64,000 nucleotides of DNA from Chloropicon primus (lineage: Eukaryota; Chlorophyta; Chloropicophyceae; Chloropicales; Chloropicaceae). Shown piece after piece: positions 1-9,865 of the stretch. Within the stretch, counting starts at the first letter, position 1; the number at the start of each line of letters is the position of its first letter. The DNA lies in assembly GCA_023205875.1 (NCBI GenBank), contig CP060755.1, forward strand, positions 806,001 through 870,000, given 5' to 3'. Both the position numbers and the translations under genes were made by a program. The notes beneath the pieces were generated by a model. The model saw only the letters and a program-made list of their open reading frames with translations, did not search any database and had not been told where the DNA came from.

Positions 1-1250
1 CAGGCGCCGCTCTTCTTGTCGCTCTTGGCCTCGATCACTGTCCCTGTCGCGACCGATCCCAGGTCTGATGACAAGTCTATCATCTCGGAAAGGAGCGTTA
101 TTGCGTCCAAGAGGTCGTCGAGACCCATGCCGGTGGGCGCGGCAACTTCCACGCACTGCACGTCCCCGCCGTCCTCTTCCAACTCCACGCCACAGTCCTT
201 CAGCCCCGCCTTGACTTTCTCCGGATTGGCATTCTCCCTGTCGCACTTTGTGATCGCAACGATCAGCGGCGTCCCGGCAGCGGCGGCGTGCGCAAGCGCT
301 TCGTTTGTTTGCGGCTTCACCCCCTCGTCCGCTGCTACCACGATGATAGCAATGTCCGTCACGGCGGCCCCCCTGGCCCTCATTTCGCTGAAAGCTTTGT
401 GGCCCGGGGTGTCCAGGAAGGTCACGAACTCCTCCCCGCTTCGAATCCCTGGTTCTGAGCTGACCCTCTGCGAGGCTTTCTTTTTCGTTTTGCTCTTCTT
501 CTTCTTCTTCGCCTTATTTCCCGCCGGCGCCTCCTCACCGCCGCCTTGGTTCTGAACCCCCACCGCCTTCAGGTCGACGGCAAAGGCTCCAATGTGCTGA
601 GTTATCCCCCCCGCTTCCTTTGCTGCAACGGAAGCAGACCTCAGGGCATCCAGCAGAGTCGTCTTCCCGTGATCAATGTGCCCCATAATCGACACCGTTG
701 GCGCCCTCCGATGCTGCTGCGCCGACCCGGACTCGCCCTCCTCCCCGCTGCCCCTCTCCTCCTCGTTCTCCTCGACGTAGAAACCGAGCTCCGCTGCGGT
801 GATCTCCGCCGCACCCCAGGACAGGTACACGTCATTCGACTTGGGAAGCTCGCCGAGGTCGTCCAGCGTCGACCTCACGACCTCCAAGTCCGTGCTCAGG
901 AGCTTGGACAACTTATTGACAGTGACCCGAGCCGGCAGGCGCACCACCAACTGCGTCTGTGCCCCCGAGTACTGCCGGAGCTGGCCACTGAGCGCACCCC
1001 GAAGCGTGGAGGACGCCGCGATTCCTCTCCCCACCTCGAAGCGCCGCGCGGCCACCTCCCTCCGCGAGCTCGTCGACGGCGTCTCCCCAGCAGCTGCCGA
1101 CGAACCCACCCACCTCGTTGCCAAGCCCAGTGCTCCCTCCCCGCACACCCCGGCGTCCTTCCAACAGGGCGACTCCCCCACGATCCTCCTCGTCCCCCTC
1201 ACCACTTGGCGCAGCACCTGAAGCCCCACCTCCCTCCCCAGTCCTCCCAT
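1..1250 (-). CDS. Organellar translation initiation factor IF-2 (5' part, cut by window edge)
   Basis: GTPase that brings initiator fMet-tRNA to organellar ribosomes. The gene runs leftwards from an ATG at 1250 (an in-frame TAG lies just upstream) and leaves the window at base 1, so about 416 residues are seen. The N-terminus is basic and Arg/Ser-rich like a transit peptide, then comes an IF-2 N-domain-like stretch, then the G domain: G1 GHIDHGKTTLLD near residue 187, GGITQHIGAF, G3 DTPGHKAF, G4 ITKCD and the start of domain II (TGTVIEAK). The wording around GGITQHIGAF and TKCD resembles mitochondrial IF2 more than plastid IF2, from memory of those families. Two oddities: a Lys-rich insert (KAKKKKKSKTKKKAS) between switch I and G3, and Thr for Asn in the NKxD guanine-recognition motif. 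Family call is firm; organelle is not. Confidence 0.88.
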   Translation of the reverse strand, partial: MGGLGREVGLQVLRQVVRGTRRIVGESPCWKDAGVCGEGALGLATRWVGSSAAAGETPSTSSRREVAARRFEVGRGIAASSTLRGALSGQLRQYSGAQTQLVVRLPARVTVNKLSKLLSTDLEVVRSTLDDLGELPKSNDVYLSWGAAEITAAELGFYVEENEEERGSGEEGESGSAQQHRRAPTVSIMGHIDHGKTTLLDALRSASVAAKEAGGITQHIGAFAVDLKAVGVQNQGGGEEAPAGNKAKKKKKSKTKKKASQRVSSEPGIRSGEEFVTFLDTPGHKAFSEMRARGAAVTDIAIIVVAADEGVKPQTNEALAHAAAAGTPLIVAITKCDRENANPEKVKAGLKDCGVELEEDGGDVQCVEVAAPTGMGLDDLLDAITLLSEMIDLSSDLGSVATGTVIEAKSDKKSGA

Positions 1251-1299
1251 CCTCCCACCAGCAGCAACAAAACTAACCCAACAACAAACACCTCCGAGG

Positions 1300-1330
1300 T
1301 TCCTTTCGAGTGAGGCCTCGTTCGAAAGAC
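1300..1330 (-). promoter_or_regulatory. Bipartite TCGA promoter-like element upstream of IF-2
   Basis: On the minus strand the sequence reads CTTTCGAACGAG then GCCTCACTCGAAAGG, that is two TCGA cores about 16 nt apart, ending about 50 nt before the IF-2 ATG. It matches the element seen at 5195, 12655, 17243, 39674 and 42074. Confidence 0.55.
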
Positions 1331-1504
1331 CGCGACAAGGACAACAACAAGGATAAGAGGAAACAAAGGTAAACGAAGAGAATTCCACCTCCCAACCCTT
1401 CCCACTCCCCCTCGAGTCGACCTCGACAAACAAACCAAACCAAACCAAACCAAACGCAAAAGCGATCGATCCAAAAGATGGTCTCTCTCTGCTCCTGGGC
1501 TCTC

Positions 1505-1552
1505 CGTTAATTTTCCATGAACGGACTCATACCGAGTCATGGAAAATTAACG
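1505..1552. repeat. Perfect 16-bp inverted repeat (hairpin)
   Basis: The arm CGTTAATTTTCCATGA at 1505-1520 is exactly complementary to 1537-1552, leaving a 16-nt loop whose ends contain CGG and CCG that could pair further. AT-rich arms stand out in this GC-rich context. It lies 136 nt before the ATS1 start, probably in its promoter or 5' UTR. Function unknown. Confidence 0.75.
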
Positions 1553-1687
1553 TCTCTAGGAGTATATGTGGAATTAATGTCTCCCAGTGAAAGACATTTG
1601 GTGGTTTGAGAATCGAGTGGCTGAGAGAGAGAGAGAGAGGAGAGCGTTTGAGGGGACTGGACTGGAGGCTTTGGGTTGTGGGTTGGG

Positions 1688-3223
1688 ATGAGGGTGACGA
1701 CGAGCGCGACGAGGGGGAGGGTGTTCCTCCCTGCCGGGGGGAAGGGAAGGGGATCGACGAGGTGGAGGCGGAAGGTGACCGAGGTGGGGGCTTCAACGCC
1801 CTCGCCCAAGGCCCGAGGGAGTCAGAGCCAGAGCCAGAGCCAGAGGCAGAGGAGGGGGAGTCTGGCCGTGGTTGCGTCGACGAGTGAGGTGCAGGAGCCT
1901 TCCCCGAGGGTGGCGAAGCTGACGGATGCCATGAGGGCCCTGTTCGCGGGCTGGTCGAAGGTGGTGACGAGCGCGCTCTCGAACGTCTCGGCGAAGCGGG
2001 TGCTCTTCGCCGTGGCAGCCAAGCTGAAGCTCTGGAGGGTCCCCCTGCTGCCCTTCCTCACCACCGGCAAGCACCTCATTGGTTTGGTGAACGCCATAGC
2101 TGCGATGGGAGCGATATCCAGGAAGACGGCCAACACTTTCGAGGGCCTCTTCAACAACTACAGGAACGCCGTGGTCGGCCAGAGCGAGGGCGTGGACGAC
2201 GCAAAGGTGGTGCACATCATGAAGCAGATCCTGAGGTGCGTCTTCAAGGAGTTTGTCGACCCCTACGAGTTTCCTTCCTACCACGACCGCATCCTGGAGC
2301 CTTACGATTACTACCAGTTCGGCCAGGAGTACGTGAGGTGCATGACGGACTTTAACAACTCCTACATCGGGCACGTCGAGCGATTTGAGGAGATCCAGGC
2401 CAAGCTGAAGGCCGGCGAGAACGTCATTCTGCTCGCCAACCACCAGAGCGAAGCGGACCCGGGAGTCTGGGCCCTTATGCTGGAGAAGAGGTTCCCCTAC
2501 CTCGCGGAGAACATCGTTTACGTTGCCGGGGACAGGGTGGTGAGCGATCCGCTTTGCAAGCCCTTCTCCATGGGAAGGAACTTGCTGTGCGTCCACTCGA
2601 AGAAGTACATGGACGAGGACCCGGAGACGAAGCCTGCGAAGATGAAGCAGAACAGGACCACCCTTTCTAAGATGGGGAAGATGCTGTCCCAGGGAGGGAC
2701 TCTCTTGTGGATCGCTCCGAGCGGTGGGCGGGACAGGCCCAACGACGACGGCAAGTGGCTGCCAGCCAAGTTCGACGAGGCGACGGTGGCCCTCATGCAC
2801 ACCCTCGGGTCGAAGGCCAAGAGCAAGACGAACTTCTACCCGTTCGCCATGTGGTCCTACGCCATCATGCCCCCGCCACCAAAGGTGGTCGTTGAGCTTG
2901 GAGAGGAGAGAATCATCAATTTCTCGGGAGTGGGCGTCTCCCTGGCGGAGGCTTTGGACATCGAGAGCATCACAAAGGACGTCAAGGACGACAAGGCGGC
3001 CACCGCCAAGGCTATCACTGAGAAGAGCTGGGAGGAGATGAACAAGGAGTACGTGAAGCTGGACGAGGCTATCTCAACAAGCGCTGGAACTGTGATGGAG
3101 GCCCAAGGGTACGTTCTCCCCGACCGCAGCGTGTCGTATGTCGCGCCCCAAGGAGGGAGCCCCGCGTCGTCGTCGTCGTCGGGAGAGGAGAGGCCCTCCA
3201 CGGACGCGTGGTACTCGTGGTGA
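1688..3223 (+). CDS. ATS1: Plastid glycerol-3-phosphate acyltransferase
   Basis: Soluble stromal acyl-ACP:glycerol-3-phosphate sn-1 acyltransferase, first step of plastid phosphatidate and galactolipid synthesis. The 511-residue protein has a Ser/Arg/Gln-rich N-terminus of about 75 residues (transit peptide), then the helical N-domain typical of the plant enzyme, and the acyltransferase box NHQSEADP with His at about residue 252 and Asp at 257 (the HX4D catalytic pair). A second conserved block, IAPSGGRDRP, follows. The first open codon is a TTG at 1676; the ATG at 1688 is chosen. The C-terminal 40 residues are Ser-rich and probably disordered. It is convergent with the S1-domain gene. Confidence 0.93.
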   Translation: MRVTTSATRGRVFLPAGGKGRGSTRWRRKVTEVGASTPSPKARGSQSQSQSQRQRRGSLAVVASTSEVQEPSPRVAKLTDAMRALFAGWSKVVTSALSNVSAKRVLFAVAAKLKLWRVPLLPFLTTGKHLIGLVNAIAAMGAISRKTANTFEGLFNNYRNAVVGQSEGVDDAKVVHIMKQILRCVFKEFVDPYEFPSYHDRILEPYDYYQFGQEYVRCMTDFNNSYIGHVERFEEIQAKLKAGENVILLANHQSEADPGVWALMLEKRFPYLAENIVYVAGDRVVSDPLCKPFSMGRNLLCVHSKKYMDEDPETKPAKMKQNRTTLSKMGKMLSQGGTLLWIAPSGGRDRPNDDGKWLPAKFDEATVALMHTLGSKAKSKTNFYPFAMWSYAIMPPPPKVVVELGEERIINFSGVGVSLAEALDIESITKDVKDDKAATAKAITEKSWEEMNKEYVKLDEAISTSAGTVMEAQGYVLPDRSVSYVAPQGGSPASSSSSGEERPSTDAWYSW

Positions 3224-3336
3224 TCTGCCAGCCGATCGGAAAAAGGGTGTAGGATTCAGAACAGCAACAGGCTACTTTGACGCAAGTGTGTTGCCCGAAG
3301 ATGTAAAGAGAGATAAATTTGTTACAACATACAAAG

Positions 3337-4718
3337 TTACGCGGCTCTTGAGCTTACATTTTGGAGAAGAACTTTCAGCTCGCTTCTTCCCAAGGCTGTC
3401 TTCACCCGTGCCTCTTGGACCTGAAAGCCCTTTCTCGCAAAGACCTCATACTCGCCCTCGAGCTCTTTGCTTGAGAGCAGCACCTGAAAATCCGGGGCCA
3501 CCGCGCCGCTCTTCACGCAGGGTCCAGGGATGATTTCCTCGATCTCCCCCATCTCGCCAAGGGTCGAGGCCAGCTGCACCATCTCGGGAATCACCCAGTC
3601 TTCGTTCTTCGTCGTGATGTTCTTCATCTCTTGGGCGATCTCGCTCAGCGAAAGCTTGCTCCTGTTGGGCACGAGGGCCTTCATGCTCAGGCTTATCTGG
3701 CCCTTCTCCCGGTCGGCCTTGATCACGACTGCTTGAAGCCTGTCTCCCAACGAGAAGTTGCTGCTGAGCTTCGCCTCGTCGATCATGATGTCCTCGCCTT
3801 GCTCCTCCATCTCGGGCAGCCAAACCTGAGACTTATGTATCAGCGCGTCAATGGCTCCCAGTTTGACAAAAATCCCAAAATGAGTGACGGTCTTCACGTA
3901 GCACTCGACCACGTCACCCCTCTCCGTGACGTCGAAGATTTCGCTAGCGCCGATCTCCTCGGCCTTCTTCTCGGACATCACCACCATGTGCTTCTGGCCA
4001 AACCCTTCGTCGGCCTCGTCCCTCACACCGATGACGCAGACGTCGATGTTCTCTCCCACGAGGGACTTGCCCTTCTTCTGCTTCCTCCTCTCGACCAGCA
4101 CGCTCGCATCGCTGCCGAATCCGACCCACTCCTCCCTGTAGAACTGCCTGGTGTAGGAGCTCAGCTGGGCGACAGGCACGAAGGCCTCGAGGGCGTCGCT
4201 GAACTTGCACACCACACCCGCCTTGTTCAGCCTCAGAATTGGCATGGAGATCTTCTTCTCCGACTGGAGGTACGCGCGAGCCTGGGTCACGAGCGGGGAC
4301 AATTACAATTATTCGAGTCAGTCACGAAACAACAACCAACTTGGAGTGTGGGGGGAGAGACACTCACCAGCTCCAGATCCTTCCTAACGGCCTCTGGGTT
4401 CTTGTCGTCCACAGTCCTGAAAGCGTTGACGGCCTCCGAGTCTTGCGACGAGACGTCAAACGCGGGCTCCTGGATGAGCTCCGGCACCTCCCTCTCGTAC
4501 GTCGACGGCTCAGGTCTCTCCGGCCTCTCGAGCTCTCCGCTGCTCAAGGTGCACCTCAATTGGTGGCAACTCGCTGCCCTTCTTCCCCCCCTGTACCTCC
4601 CTTCCCCCACAGCGAGCACGACGCCACCACTCCTGTTCCCCCTCCTCACGCAAGCCACCTGCCTCGCGGCACCGCATCCCCTCGCCCCTCGGCTTCGAAG
4701 CCCTCCAACTACCCTCAT
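3337..4718 (-). CDS. S1 RNA-binding domain protein, probably plastid (two exons)
   Basis: RNA-binding protein with S1 (OB-fold) repeats, resembling plastid ribosomal protein S1 or a related S1-domain mRNA-binding factor. Exon 1 is 4368-4718 (117 codons, phase 0) and exon 2 is 3337-4281; the 86-nt intron 4282-4367 has a GTGAGT donor and CAG acceptor, and the frame continues KDLEL to ARAYLQ. The 431-residue protein starts with an Arg/Gly/Cys-rich transit-like segment. A first, diverged S1-like unit (MPILRLNKAGVVCKF) is followed by a clear S1 domain (RGDVVECYVKTVTHFGIFVKL ... GQISLSMKAL, near residues 250-340). The C-terminal part has no domain I recognise. Exact orthology to RPS1 is uncertain. 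Confidence 0.8.
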
Positions 4719-4830
4719 CTCTCACACGGCACACACACGGCACGCACGGCCCCCTCTCCCCTCTCCCCTGTGAACAATGCAATTCCTATGGAAGGGCGTG
4801 AAATCCTCCTCACTGGGTGGTTTCTCACAA

Positions 4831-4856
4831 AAGAGGCCTCTTTCGAAAGCTCAAGA
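4831..4856 (-). promoter_or_regulatory. TTTCGAAAG promoter-like element upstream of the S1-domain gene
   Basis: The minus strand reads GCTTTCGAAAGAGGCCTC, the first half of the shared bipartite element; the second TCGA core is missing. It lies about 115 nt before the ATG of the S1-domain gene. Confidence 0.45.
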
Positions 4857-5194
4857 GATGTTCTTTCGATCCACGTGACCCTCCTCTTCCCTCAACCCCG
4901 AACCTCTCCGCCCTTTGCTTTCCTTTCTCTCTCTCTCTCTCTCCCCTGCTCCGCTTCTCCGCTCACGATAAGGCTCTCTCATTTTCTTCGCCGCCGGAAA
5001 TGTTGTACACCTTTCCATACGGGAACATTAGATCTTTCCAGCACCAGCCTCGATCGATCGATCGTCTGCGTCGACTTCGTGGACACCAGGGCTCGACGAG
5101 AGGGGGATCGGATCGATCGCGAAAGGGGGAGGGAGGGCGAGGACGAGGGAAGGGGAAGCAGGAAGCGTGTCCAGCTGAATCCTTGTCTTTTAAT

Positions 5195-5220
5195 CTTTCG
5201 AACGTGCCGTCGCTCGAAGG
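5195..5220 (+). promoter_or_regulatory. Bipartite TCGA promoter-like element upstream of the TPR gene
   Basis: Reads CTTTCGAACGTG then CCGTCGCTCGAAGG. The second half, CCGTCGCTCGA, is identical to the copies at 39674 and 42074. About 245 nt before the chosen ATG. Confidence 0.55.
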
Positions 5221-5465
5221 AAACGACGTTCTGGTGAGGATTCGACCAAGGTTTTCCAACGGGATTACTTCAGGGGAGTGGATTGAGCGAGGCGAGAGAG
5301 GTTCGGGCGACGATAGGACGGTGCAGGAGGAGGAGGGGACGAAGGGGAAGTGATCTGGAATCCTTCGCCGAAGAAACTTCTCGGGACCTTTCGATTGATA
5401 CCTCGTTTGACCTCCTTTCGCCCAGCTCGTGGAGGAGAGGAGAGAGACCGGAGGGGGCAGTGATC

Positions 5466-6506
5466 ATGATGAGGACGACGAGGATGAGGACGAGGAGTCC
5501 CCGGCCTAGGCCAGCGCAGGAGGGGGTGAGGAGGTGCGGTGGGGCGGGATTGGTGAGGGCTCGTCGTGGCTCCCCCTCCTCCTCCTCCTCCTCCTCGGGT
5601 GGTGGGGAGGATCCGGGGACGACGGGGAGGAGTCGACGGGTGGTCGGCATCGGCCTCCTGCCTTCGTTGCTGCTGATGACGACAACAGCGATGCCGTCGA
5701 GTGGGGGCGAGGTCGAGACTGTTACGATAAAGCCGGAGCTTTTGCCCGACTTTACTTCCTTCGACAGGAGCGATCCTGACCTCAGGAGGGTGTACGAGAT
5801 GATCCAAGGGGCTCTCCGCGCGGAGAACGTCGTGGAGGAGGAGGCCAGGTGGACCGAAGTGATTGAGAGGTACGGGTCGAACGGCTCGAACTGGGCGAAT
5901 GACGCGGTGGGCCGGGCCTACGGCAACAGGGGGAACTGCCGCTCGCGCCAAGGCAGGTTCGAGGAGGCGATCGGGGACTACAACAAGTCGATAGAGCTTT
6001 GTCCCTACAGCGTCGACCCGGTGCTGAACCGCGGGGTGGCGTACGAGGGCATCAAAGAGTACAAACTGGCCATCGAGGACTACAAGGCAGTGCTTGACGT
6101 TAGCCCGTCCGATCCCGCGGCGTGGAACAACTTTGGCAACGCGAACGCCGCGCTCCAGAATTGGGAGGTTGCCGAAGACGCTTTCAAGAAGGCGACGAGC
6201 ATGTCCGACGTCAATTTCTTTTCCTTTGCCGCCGTAAACTACTCGATCGTCCTCTTCCAGCGCGGCAAGGACGAAGAAGCCATCCGGGAGCTCAGGAAGA
6301 TTCTGATCAAGTACCCAAGCTTCACGGACGCGAGGGCGGCGTTGGCGGTCGCGCTGTGGCTGAATGGAGACCGGAGTGGGGCCGAGACCGCTTGGTACCG
6401 CGTCGAAGACTCGAGATACGCGGACACTGTCTGGTTGACCGAACTTCGCCACTGGCCCCCGCGGCTTGTGCAGGGAATGAAAGATTTCCGAACCATTTCC
6501 ACTTGA
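5466..6506 (+). CDS. TPR-repeat protein with bipartite thylakoid-lumen signal
   Basis: Scaffold protein of 346 residues built from tetratricopeptide repeats, probably in the thylakoid lumen. The N-terminus is rich in Arg, Ser and Pro, and around residue 60 there is a twin-arginine segment (GRSRRVVGIGLLPSLLLM) followed by small residues ending AMP, which looks like a Tat-type lumenal transfer signal. TPR motifs follow, for example AYGNRGNCRSRQGRFEEAI, DPVLNRGVAYEGIKEYKLAI and AWNNFGNANAALQNWEVAE. Upstream codons are open but lack an ATG before 5466. Plants and cyanobacteria have related lumenal TPR proteins tied to photosystem assembly; which one this is cannot be told. It converges on the hydroxylase gene. 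Confidence 0.75.
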   Translation: MMRTTRMRTRSPRPRPAQEGVRRCGGAGLVRARRGSPSSSSSSSGGGEDPGTTGRSRRVVGIGLLPSLLLMTTTAMPSSGGEVETVTIKPELLPDFTSFDRSDPDLRRVYEMIQGALRAENVVEEEARWTEVIERYGSNGSNWANDAVGRAYGNRGNCRSRQGRFEEAIGDYNKSIELCPYSVDPVLNRGVAYEGIKEYKLAIEDYKAVLDVSPSDPAAWNNFGNANAALQNWEVAEDAFKKATSMSDVNFFSFAAVNYSIVLFQRGKDEEAIRELRKILIKYPSFTDARAALAVALWLNGDRSGAETAWYRVEDSRYADTVWLTELRHWPPRLVQGMKDFRTIST

Positions 6507-6721
6507 TCTTCTGTAACGCCTTTGCGGTGTATTAAATTACTCGGGTGTCATTGCTTCCGGCCTCCTCTTCCCTCCCATTCGCTGAACGACGCCGCCTCAA
6601 CGCTCGATCGGCTCCGCAGGCGTGCGGCGGATGCAACCCCTCCATTCATCGCGCCGGTGCGACCCAAAATCGGAGTGAACCGCGAGGGCGGTCCGCGCAG
6701 CTTGCCAAAACTCCGCGCGGC

Positions 6722-7732
6722 TCAAGCCACTCTCAAGAAAACGTTGTACGCCAGCAGGTACGCGAGCAGCGACAGACCAAGCGTGGCAGTCATGCACGCG
6801 ATCAGAGCAAAGTAGTACCGGTGCTTTCGGCGCCTGCCCTTTCCTTCCCCAAACTTCCCGCTCTGCTCTTTTTTGATTCTTTGGATTTCGTCCGGGTAGG
6901 CCCACTTCATGGTCTCGCACAGCCGATCCCAGTGAGTGAAGTACAAGCTGAAGTTCTTGTTCGGAAACTGGTGGTGCATGTTGTGGTAGAGCACGGTGTT
7001 CAGCCCCTTCGCCACCCGATCACCGTGGAACACGATCCACAAAAGTTGCTCCAGACTCGGCACGAGGGGATGAAGCTCGTACGAGGCGTGGCCCCCAATG
7101 TGTATCAGAGTTGTGTAGAGGTGATACAGCCGGTGGAGGTTCACGTGCATCGGAAACAGAAAGCAAACGATGACCTCGTCGAAGAAGACGATGAGGGCCT
7201 CGACCACGTGCAGGGAATACCCAGAAAACGGCGTGGGGTCCCTCGACTGGTGGTGCAGGTAGTGAACGTTGAGGTACAGCCACCTGTTCCTGTGCATCAA
7301 CAAGTGAGTGAAGTAGAACCACGTGTCGTGCAGGGCATCCAGCAGGAGCACCGTGCAGGCCACGAGGATGGCCTGCGCCGGGAGGGACGTCCCAAAACCC
7401 AGGGCGCCGTCGTAGAGAAGCCCTAACCCCAAACCGTGAATTTTCTCGACTGCGCAGAAAACCGCGGCCTTCACCGCGATTGGCCCGATCGACAGGAGCG
7501 ACTCCCGCAGAATCTGCTGCCGCTTCGTCCTCCTCGAGGACTCGGGTTTGGCCTTCCGCGCGCCAGGAGCCACCGGAGTCACCGGGCTTGCGAAGCGAGG
7601 GATCAGGGAATGCACCGCCAACGCGCCGACGTAGTAAACGGAGCACAGCTGAAGCATCGCGACCGGGAAGCCTCCGCCCACGAGGGGTGGCACCTTCAGC
7701 GAACCTACGCCTAGGCCTTCCAACGACTCCAT
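6722..7732 (-). CDS. Fatty acid hydroxylase / sterol desaturase superfamily membrane enzyme
   Basis: Di-iron membrane oxidoreductase of the C4/C5 sterol desaturase, fatty acid hydroxylase and carotene hydroxylase superfamily. The 336-residue protein has several hydrophobic segments and the His clusters that bind the iron pair: HDTWFYFTHLLMH, HYLHHQSRDP, HIGGHASYELHP and HNMHHQFPNKNF, in the usual order. The C-terminus ends with one more hydrophobic helix. The ATG at 7732 is chosen over an upstream GTG. The substrate (sterol, fatty acid or sphingolipid base) cannot be read from the sequence. It sits tail to tail with the TPR gene and in tandem behind the gamma-glutamyltransferase-like gene. 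Confidence 0.85.
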   Translation of the reverse strand: MESLEGLGVGSLKVPPLVGGGFPVAMLQLCSVYYVGALAVHSLIPRFASPVTPVAPGARKAKPESSRRTKRQQILRESLLSIGPIAVKAAVFCAVEKIHGLGLGLLYDGALGFGTSLPAQAILVACTVLLLDALHDTWFYFTHLLMHRNRWLYLNVHYLHHQSRDPTPFSGYSLHVVEALIVFFDEVIVCFLFPMHVNLHRLYHLYTTLIHIGGHASYELHPLVPSLEQLLWIVFHGDRVAKGLNTVLYHNMHHQFPNKNFSLYFTHWDRLCETMKWAYPDEIQRIKKEQSGKFGEGKGRRRKHRYYFALIACMTATLGLSLLAYLLAYNVFLRVA

Positions 7733-7929
7733 CACGCCTCCGCCGCCTCTCACTTTCGGTTACCGACGAAGAAACCGTTTCGTTCCGTCCCTCGATTCGA
7801 CCTCTTTTTCAAAAAAAAAGCATGTTGGCCCCGGAGGGAAGGGGGATGGACCCAGCAAAAGGGGGGTCATTCTTTGACATATAGACTACAACGATGGATT
7901 TTTTGATGGATGGATTGATAAAAAAAAAG

Positions 7930-9865
7930 TCAGAAGCCCATGGCGCACCCATCCGCCCTCGGGTCCGAGCCTGCGGTGAGAACGCCTGACTTTGGATCCC
8001 TCCGGATAATTTGGCCCCTTCCGAACATGGAGCGCTTCATGCCCTGCACCTGGGAGACAACTTGGTGCCCCCTCGACCGCAGGTCCTCCGCCACGGGCTC
8101 CGGGATCAGGCTCTCCAAGAACACCTTCGGCATCTTGCCGGATATGGTGTCGAAGATGTTCTCCCCGATGCTGTAGTCAGCGATGCTGACGAAGAAACGA
8201 GGTTGGTCGAGGGCTTGTTGGGGGTCCATGCCGAGATCGAGCATGTTCCGGAGGACTTGGGCGTGGCCCTGGGGCTGCATGAACCCCCCCATCACCCCGA
8301 AGGTCCCATAAAGGGACTCGCCGCCAGGGTAAGTCGCCAGGCCTGGAATGATGGTGTGGTAAGGCCTCTTCGAGGGTCCGATGGTGTTTGGATGGCTCCC
8401 GTGGCTCAGGGGCGTAAAGCCGTGCCCCCTGTTCTGCATGGAGAAGCCGCAATCCTTCGGCACGATCCCCGTCCCGAAGCTCATGTAGTTCGAATTGATC
8501 ATCGAGCAACCGTTTCCCCACCGATCCACGGCGCAGAAGTAGACCGTGTCGTGGGAAGCCCCGAGGGCGTTTCTCACCCTGTCCGGGTCGTCCAAATCCG
8601 AAGCGGCCGCGGCCGCGGACTCCGAGACGCTGGCGGCCTTCAAACGAGCGAACCGCTTCGAAGTGAGCTGACTGATGTTGTGCCAGTGATCGCTGGAGTC
8701 CTTCTCGTCCCCGAACTGCTGAGGGTCTCCGATGTGCTTGACGGCCTCCGCGAACGCGCATCTCACGCACTCGATATCGAGGTGGAGGCGATCCGCGCTC
8801 ATCGCCTTGTGGTGCAGCTGCCTGTTGTAGCTCTCCGTCCCGTTGAAGGCGGCTTTCTCCTCCATCAGGTTCAGCGCCATCAGCGCGACTATGCCTTGAG
8901 TCGGTGGGGGCACCTCGTACACCTCGATGCCCCGGAAGGTGCTCATGATCGGGTCCCGGAGCTCGCTCGAGTGGGACTTCAGGTCCGCCAGGCTCATCAC
9001 GCCGCCCCTCGAGCACACGGCCTCCACGATCCTCTTGCCGATCCAACCGGTGTAAAACCCCTCCTTGCCCTCCTCCGCGAGGGTGTCGAACACTTTCGCC
9101 AGCCTCGGGTTCTTGAACACCTCCCCCGCCTTGGGGGCCCTATACGCCCCACCCTTGTCCCGGATCAGCAGGTCCTCCCCGCTCGTCTCGGACTCGAGGA
9201 GCTGGTAAGAGCTCGCCTGCCAGCAGTGCGCCGTGATCGGGGAAACGGGAAACCCGCTCCTGGCGAGATCCGTTGCAGGCTCCAGCAGGTCCGACATCTT
9301 CATGGTTCCGAAGGTTTTAGCCACATCGCACCAGCACGCTGCCGCGCCAGGCACCGTCACGTTCAGGGCGTTCTGCGGCGGTATCCCCGACTCGAATCCC
9401 CTGTCCCGGATGAGACCCTCCTCGAGACCCGCTGGACTCCTTCCGTTCCCCAAAATACACTTCACCTCCTTGGTCTCTTGGTTGTAGAACAGGCAGAAAG
9501 CATCTCCTCCTATCCCAGTGGAGCACGGCTCGGTCACGTTCAAGGCAGCCGCCATCGCCACACACGCGTCCGCCGCGTTCCCTCCCTTCAAGAGATGACA
9601 CCGGACACGAATTCGTCATCCATTAAAAAAAAACCAAGCAAGCAAGGAAGAATCCCTCGTCAGAAGAAGCAAAACAAAACAAACATCCTCATCCTCCTCT
9701 TCCTCATCCCAAAGGTGGGTGACGTACCTTTCGAAGTATGGCAAGTCCTGCCTCCGTAGCGAGTGGCTGGGAGGAGGAGCACATCCCTCGGGTTCCGTAC
9801 ATCGGGGACCTCCGTGAGTTGAACCCCATGTCCCCATCGGTGTACTGCTTCGCGAACACACTCAT
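7930..9865 (-). CDS. Gamma-glutamyltransferase-like (YwrD type) protein, two exons
   Basis: Ntn-hydrolase of the gamma-glutamyltranspeptidase family, expected to cleave gamma-glutamyl bonds such as in glutathione after self-cleavage. Exon 1 is 9728-9865 (46 codons) and exon 2 is 7930-9585; the 142-nt intron 9586-9727 has a GTACGT donor, and joining restores GLAILRK to GGNAADACVAMAA. The head block (RSPMYGTRGMCSSSQPLATEAG), the GIGGDAFCLFY block and NSNYMSFGTGIVP are all present. The nucleophile Thr is likely in GASHDTVYFC near residue 390. Length is about 597 residues, usual for the family. No clear signal peptide, so it is more like the bacterial YwrD-type enzymes than secreted animal GGT. 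Confidence 0.87.

Larger units (their letters stand above)
1251..1687. other. Divergent intergenic region between IF-2 and ATS1
   Basis: No gene seen. It holds one copy of the TTCGAA promoter-like element (1300-1330), a run of the pentamer CAAAC (about 1432-1456), a 16-bp perfect inverted repeat (1505-1552), and a short GA-repeat at about 1624-1639. It must contain both promoters. Confidence 0.7.
4719..5465. other. Divergent intergenic region between the S1-domain and TPR genes
   Basis: No gene seen. Contains two TCGA elements (4831-4856 on the minus strand, 5195-5220 on the plus strand), a short CT-repeat at about 4928-4945 and a GATC tetramer run near 5050. Confidence 0.6.

Noticed and set aside
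1793-2800. Long open frame on the minus strand across ATS1
   Set aside because: Antisense shadow: GC-rich third codon positions keep the opposite strand open; the plus-strand protein is clearly ATS1.
8011-9759. 582-codon open frame on the plus strand over the gamma-glutamyltransferase-like gene
   Set aside because: Antisense shadow with odd composition (Arg, His, Leu-rich) and no motifs; the minus strand has the full family signature.
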